Shown in pieces: positions 4,720-6,569 of a stretch of DNA of 6,569 nt; within the stretch, counting starts at the first letter, position 1; each line of letters starts with the position of its first letter. The DNA lies in the NCBI GenBank assembly GCA_905215275.1, contig CAJMPE010000113.1, positions 1 through 6,569 on the forward strand, read 5' to 3'. Source of the stretch: an uncultured bacterium (GTDB lineage: Bacteria > Actinomycetota > Coriobacteriia > Coriobacteriales > Coriobacteriaceae). The notes beneath the pieces are model-generated. The model saw only the letters and a program-made list of their open reading frames with translations, did not search any database and had not been told where the DNA came from. Made by a program: the position numbers and the translations under genes.

Positions 4720-4753
4720 AGTGGTATCTAAGTTGAGATACCACTTCTGGTAT
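4720..4753 (+). promoter_or_regulatory. Palindromic operator candidate upstream of glmS
   Basis: AGTGGTATCT (4720-4729) and AGATACCACT (4736-4745) are perfect 10-bp inverted arms around AAGTTG. A third half-site TGGTAT (4748-4753) makes a second palindrome ATACCA-CTTC-TGGTAT with the right arm. The half-sites recall those of GntR/HutC-family amino-sugar regulators (NagR/DasR type, core TGGT...ACCA), but the spacing is longer than theirs. It lies upstream of the proposed glmS -35 box. Which protein binds is unknown. Confidence 0.55.
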
Positions 4754-4765
4754 ATCAGCTTGCGT

Positions 4766-4795
4766 TTGCGTGAGTACAATACTCGAACGTTATAC
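4766..4795 (+). promoter_or_regulatory. Possible glmS promoter
   Basis: TTGCGT (4766-4771), 18 bp, then TTATAC (4790-4795), giving a leader of about 50 nt. TACAAT (4775-4780) is a better -10 match but has no good -35 at the right distance. Confidence 0.4.
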
Positions 4796-4854
4796 GTCTC
4801 AGCGCCCCTTGTGCGTGGACGTCTTGCAGTCACGCGAACGAAGGGATTTATCTT

Positions 4855-6569
4855 ATGTGCGGAATCGTCGGCTACACCGGCTCTGATATTGCAAAGAACA
4901 TCCTGGTCACGGGCCTCAAGCGTATGGAGTATCGTGGCTATGACTCCTCGGGTGTCGCGCTCGAGGTGGGCGAGGGCGCCGCGGCGCACCTCGATGTCAT
5001 CCGTCGCGTGGGCAAGGTCGCGGGCTTGGAGAGCGAGCTTTCCAACATTGACAGCGACGCTACCTGCGGTATCGGCCACACCCGTTGGGCTACCCACGGC
5101 AAGCCCTCCGTCGTTAACGCTCATCCCCACACCAGCTGCGACGGTCGCATTGCCATCGTCCACAACGGCATTATCGAGAACTTCGCCGAACTGCGCGAGG
5201 AGCTGGAGGGCCGCGGCCATCACTTTAAGAGCGAGACCGATACGGAGGTCTTCGCGCATCTGATCGAGGAGGCCTATGCCGAGACGCACGACCTGATGGC
5301 CTCCGTGCGCGAGGCTTGCACCCACGTGGTAGGCGCCTACGGCCTGGCCGCCGTGTGCGCCGACGAGCCTGGCGTGATCGCCGTTGCTCGCAAGGACTCC
5401 CCGATTGTGGTCGGCGTGGGCGAGACCGGCTCCTACGTTGCCTCCGACGTCATCGCGCTCATCGACGCCACCCGCGATGTCGTGGTGCTCGAGGACGGTC
5501 AGTTTGCCAAGCTTACGCCTGCGGGCGTCGAGTACACCGACGAGGCCGGCAATGTCATCGAGCCCAAGGTCACCTACATCGATTGGGATCTGGACATGGC
5601 CGAAAAGGGCGGCTATCCCGACTTTATGCTCAAGGAGATTCACGAGCAGCCGCGCGTCGTGCGCGACACGCTGGTTGGCCGTATGACGCCTGCCGGCGAG
5701 CTCGATATCGATGAGCTGGGCCTGTCCCTCGAGGAGCTCAACGACATCGACCGTGTCTACGTGATCGCCTGCGGCACCAGCTATCACGCAGGACTCATCG
5801 CAAAGAACCTTATTGAGGGCTGGGCTCGCATTCCCACCGAGGTTGAGGCTGCCAGCGAGTTCCGCTATCGCAACCCCATCATCACGCCGACGACGCTCGT
5901 CGTTGCCGTGTCCCAGTCGGGCGAGACGGCCGATACCCTCGCCGCCATTCGCGACGCGCGTATCAAGGGCGCCAAGGTCTTTGGCATCACCAACGTGGTG
6001 GGCAGCCCCGTGGCGCGTGAGAGCGACGGCGTCATTTATACCAAGGCCAACAAGGAGATCGCGGTCGCCTCGACCAAGAGCTTCATCGGCCAGGTTGTGA
6101 GCCTGACGCTGCTGGCTCTGCTGCTGGCGCAGGTCAAGTACCGTCTGACCACTAAGCAGACGCGCATGATGTTCCGCGAGCTTTCCGATACGGCCGAGCA
6201 GATCCAGTGGATTTTGGATACGCAGACCGAGGCCGTGCATGAGGCCGCCCTGCTGTGCAAGGACGCGCAGTCCGCACTGTTCGTGGGCCGTGGCATGGGT
6301 GCCGCTATTTCCTACGAGGGCGCGCTCAAGCTCAAGGAGGTCAGCTACCTGCACGCCGAGGCGTATGCTGCCGGCGAGATGAAGCATGGCCCCATCGCGC
6401 TGATCGATCCGGGCTTCCCCGTCATCGCCGTGGCCACCAAGAGCGCTACCTACGACAAGACCGTGTCGAACCTTATGGAGTGCAAGGCGCGCGGTGCCAA
6501 GGTCATCGTCGTTGCCACTGAGGGCGACGAGGAGATCAACAAGATCGCCGACTGCATCATTCGCGCGCC
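4855..6569 (+). CDS. glmS: Glucosamine-fructose-6-phosphate aminotransferase (3' partial)
   Basis: GlmS converts fructose 6-phosphate and glutamine to glucosamine 6-phosphate and glutamate, the first committed step toward UDP-GlcNAc for peptidoglycan. The protein opens with MCGIVGYTG, where Cys2 becomes the N-terminal nucleophile of the class II glutaminase domain. That domain also shows MEYRGYDSSG (24-33), GIGHTRWATHG (72-82), and VHNGIIEN (102-109). Two sugar isomerase (SIS) domains follow: ACGTSYHAG (305-313) and SQSGETADTL (353-362) in the first, and YEGALKLKEVSYLHAEAYAA in the second, with the catalytic Glu508 in GEMKHGP. About 571 codons are visible, so roughly 40-45 C-terminal residues, including the conserved tail lysine, lie beyond the window. 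AAGGGA (4841-4846) is 8 nt before the ATG. It is divergent from the LacI-type gene. Identification is firm. Confidence 0.97.
   Translation, partial: MCGIVGYTGSDIAKNILVTGLKRMEYRGYDSSGVALEVGEGAAAHLDVIRRVGKVAGLESELSNIDSDATCGIGHTRWATHGKPSVVNAHPHTSCDGRIAIVHNGIIENFAELREELEGRGHHFKSETDTEVFAHLIEEAYAETHDLMASVREACTHVVGAYGLAAVCADEPGVIAVARKDSPIVVGVGETGSYVASDVIALIDATRDVVVLEDGQFAKLTPAGVEYTDEAGNVIEPKVTYIDWDLDMAEKGGYPDFMLKEIHEQPRVVRDTLVGRMTPAGELDIDELGLSLEELNDIDRVYVIACGTSYHAGLIAKNLIEGWARIPTEVEAASEFRYRNPIITPTTLVVAVSQSGETADTLAAIRDARIKGAKVFGITNVVGSPVARESDGVIYTKANKEIAVASTKSFIGQVVSLTLLALLLAQVKYRLTTKQTRMMFRELSDTAEQIQWILDTQTEAVHEAALLCKDAQSALFVGRGMGAAISYEGALKLKEVSYLHAEAYAAGEMKHGPIALIDPGFPVIAVATKSATYDKTVSNLMECKARGAKVIVVATEGDEEINKIADCIIRA

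Larger units (their letters stand above)
4538..4854. other. Divergent regulatory region between lacI-type gene and glmS
   Basis: These 317 bp hold no gene. From the regulator side they contain its ribosome site, a LacI-type operator (4548-4561), its promoter (4573-4603), repeat copy 3 (4605-4653), a hairpin (4661-4707), a 26-bp palindrome with a third half-site (4720-4753), a possible glmS promoter (4766-4795), a 5-bp hairpin GCGTG/CACGC (4813-4835) in the glmS leader and the glmS ribosome site AAGGGA (4841-4846). Confidence 0.8.

Noticed and set aside
4538..4744. N-terminal extension of the LacI-family protein by 69 residues
   Set aside because: The extension translates the 49-bp repeat and the regulator's own promoter. 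The HTH begins at the ATG at 4537, which has a good ribosome binding site.
4796..4854. glmS ribozyme, prompted by AGCGCC at 4801-4806 before glmS
   Set aside because: Only about 50 nt separate this AGCGCC from the start codon, too few for the ribozyme core, and none of its conserved internal segments are visible.
4600..6387. A 595-codon open frame on the minus strand opposite glmS
   Set aside because: It is antisense to a firmly identified glmS in a G+C-rich gene, where long shadow frames are common. Its protein is low-complexity rich in Ala, Gly, His and Asp with no recognisable domain, and its end runs into the intergenic repeat.
1..6569. tRNA, rRNA, insertion sequence or prophage genes
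   Set aside because: No cloverleaf, ribosomal RNA segment, transposase, integrase or phage structural gene was recognised on either strand.

Overview
The window reads as a moderately high-GC bacterial chromosome segment. My best guess is a gut Coriobacteriia genome such as Collinsella. That guess rests on codon usage, the gene types and an impression that the dispersed intergenic repeat seen here is typical of that group; I could not run a search. Nothing in the coding parts looks like phage or plasmid. Five protein families are recognisable, two of the genes are cut by the window edges, and the unusual material is in the intergenic DNA.

Layout. (1) 1-918, plus strand: the end of an operon, with the C-terminal half of a split transketolase (cut at the left edge) followed 11 bp later by a fructose-type PTS IIA protein. 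This looks like the tail of a PTS-linked sugar pathway. (2) 919-1608: a 690-bp convergent intergenic region with a strong terminator, two direct copies of a 49-bp repeat, a cluster of TTAGAGAG/CTCTCTAA motifs that includes a 66-bp near-perfect foldback (32-bp perfect arms), and several smaller hairpins. (3) 1609-2487, minus strand: larE, the sulfur insertase for the nickel-pincer nucleotide cofactor, with the three-cysteine pattern of the [4Fe-4S]-dependent type. (4) 2661-3311, plus strand, divergent from larE: a HAD phosphatase of the beta-phosphoglucomutase-like group. (5) A bidirectional terminator shared with a convergent LacI-family regulator at 3425-4537, minus strand. (6) 4538-4854: a divergent 317-bp regulatory region with the regulator's promoter and probable auto-operator, a third (inverted) copy of the 49-bp repeat, a hairpin, and a 26-bp palindrome upstream of glmS. 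(7) 4855-6569, plus strand: glmS, cut at the right edge.

The genes do not form one pathway. Sugar phosphate handling is the common theme (transketolase, PTS IIA, HAD phosphatase, LacI regulator, GlmS), and larE serves a nickel enzyme such as lactate racemase or another LarA homologue encoded elsewhere. I do not see a clear new protein system. The best candidates for undescribed biology are the two non-coding element families: the 49-bp repeat and the TTAGAGAG palindrome array.
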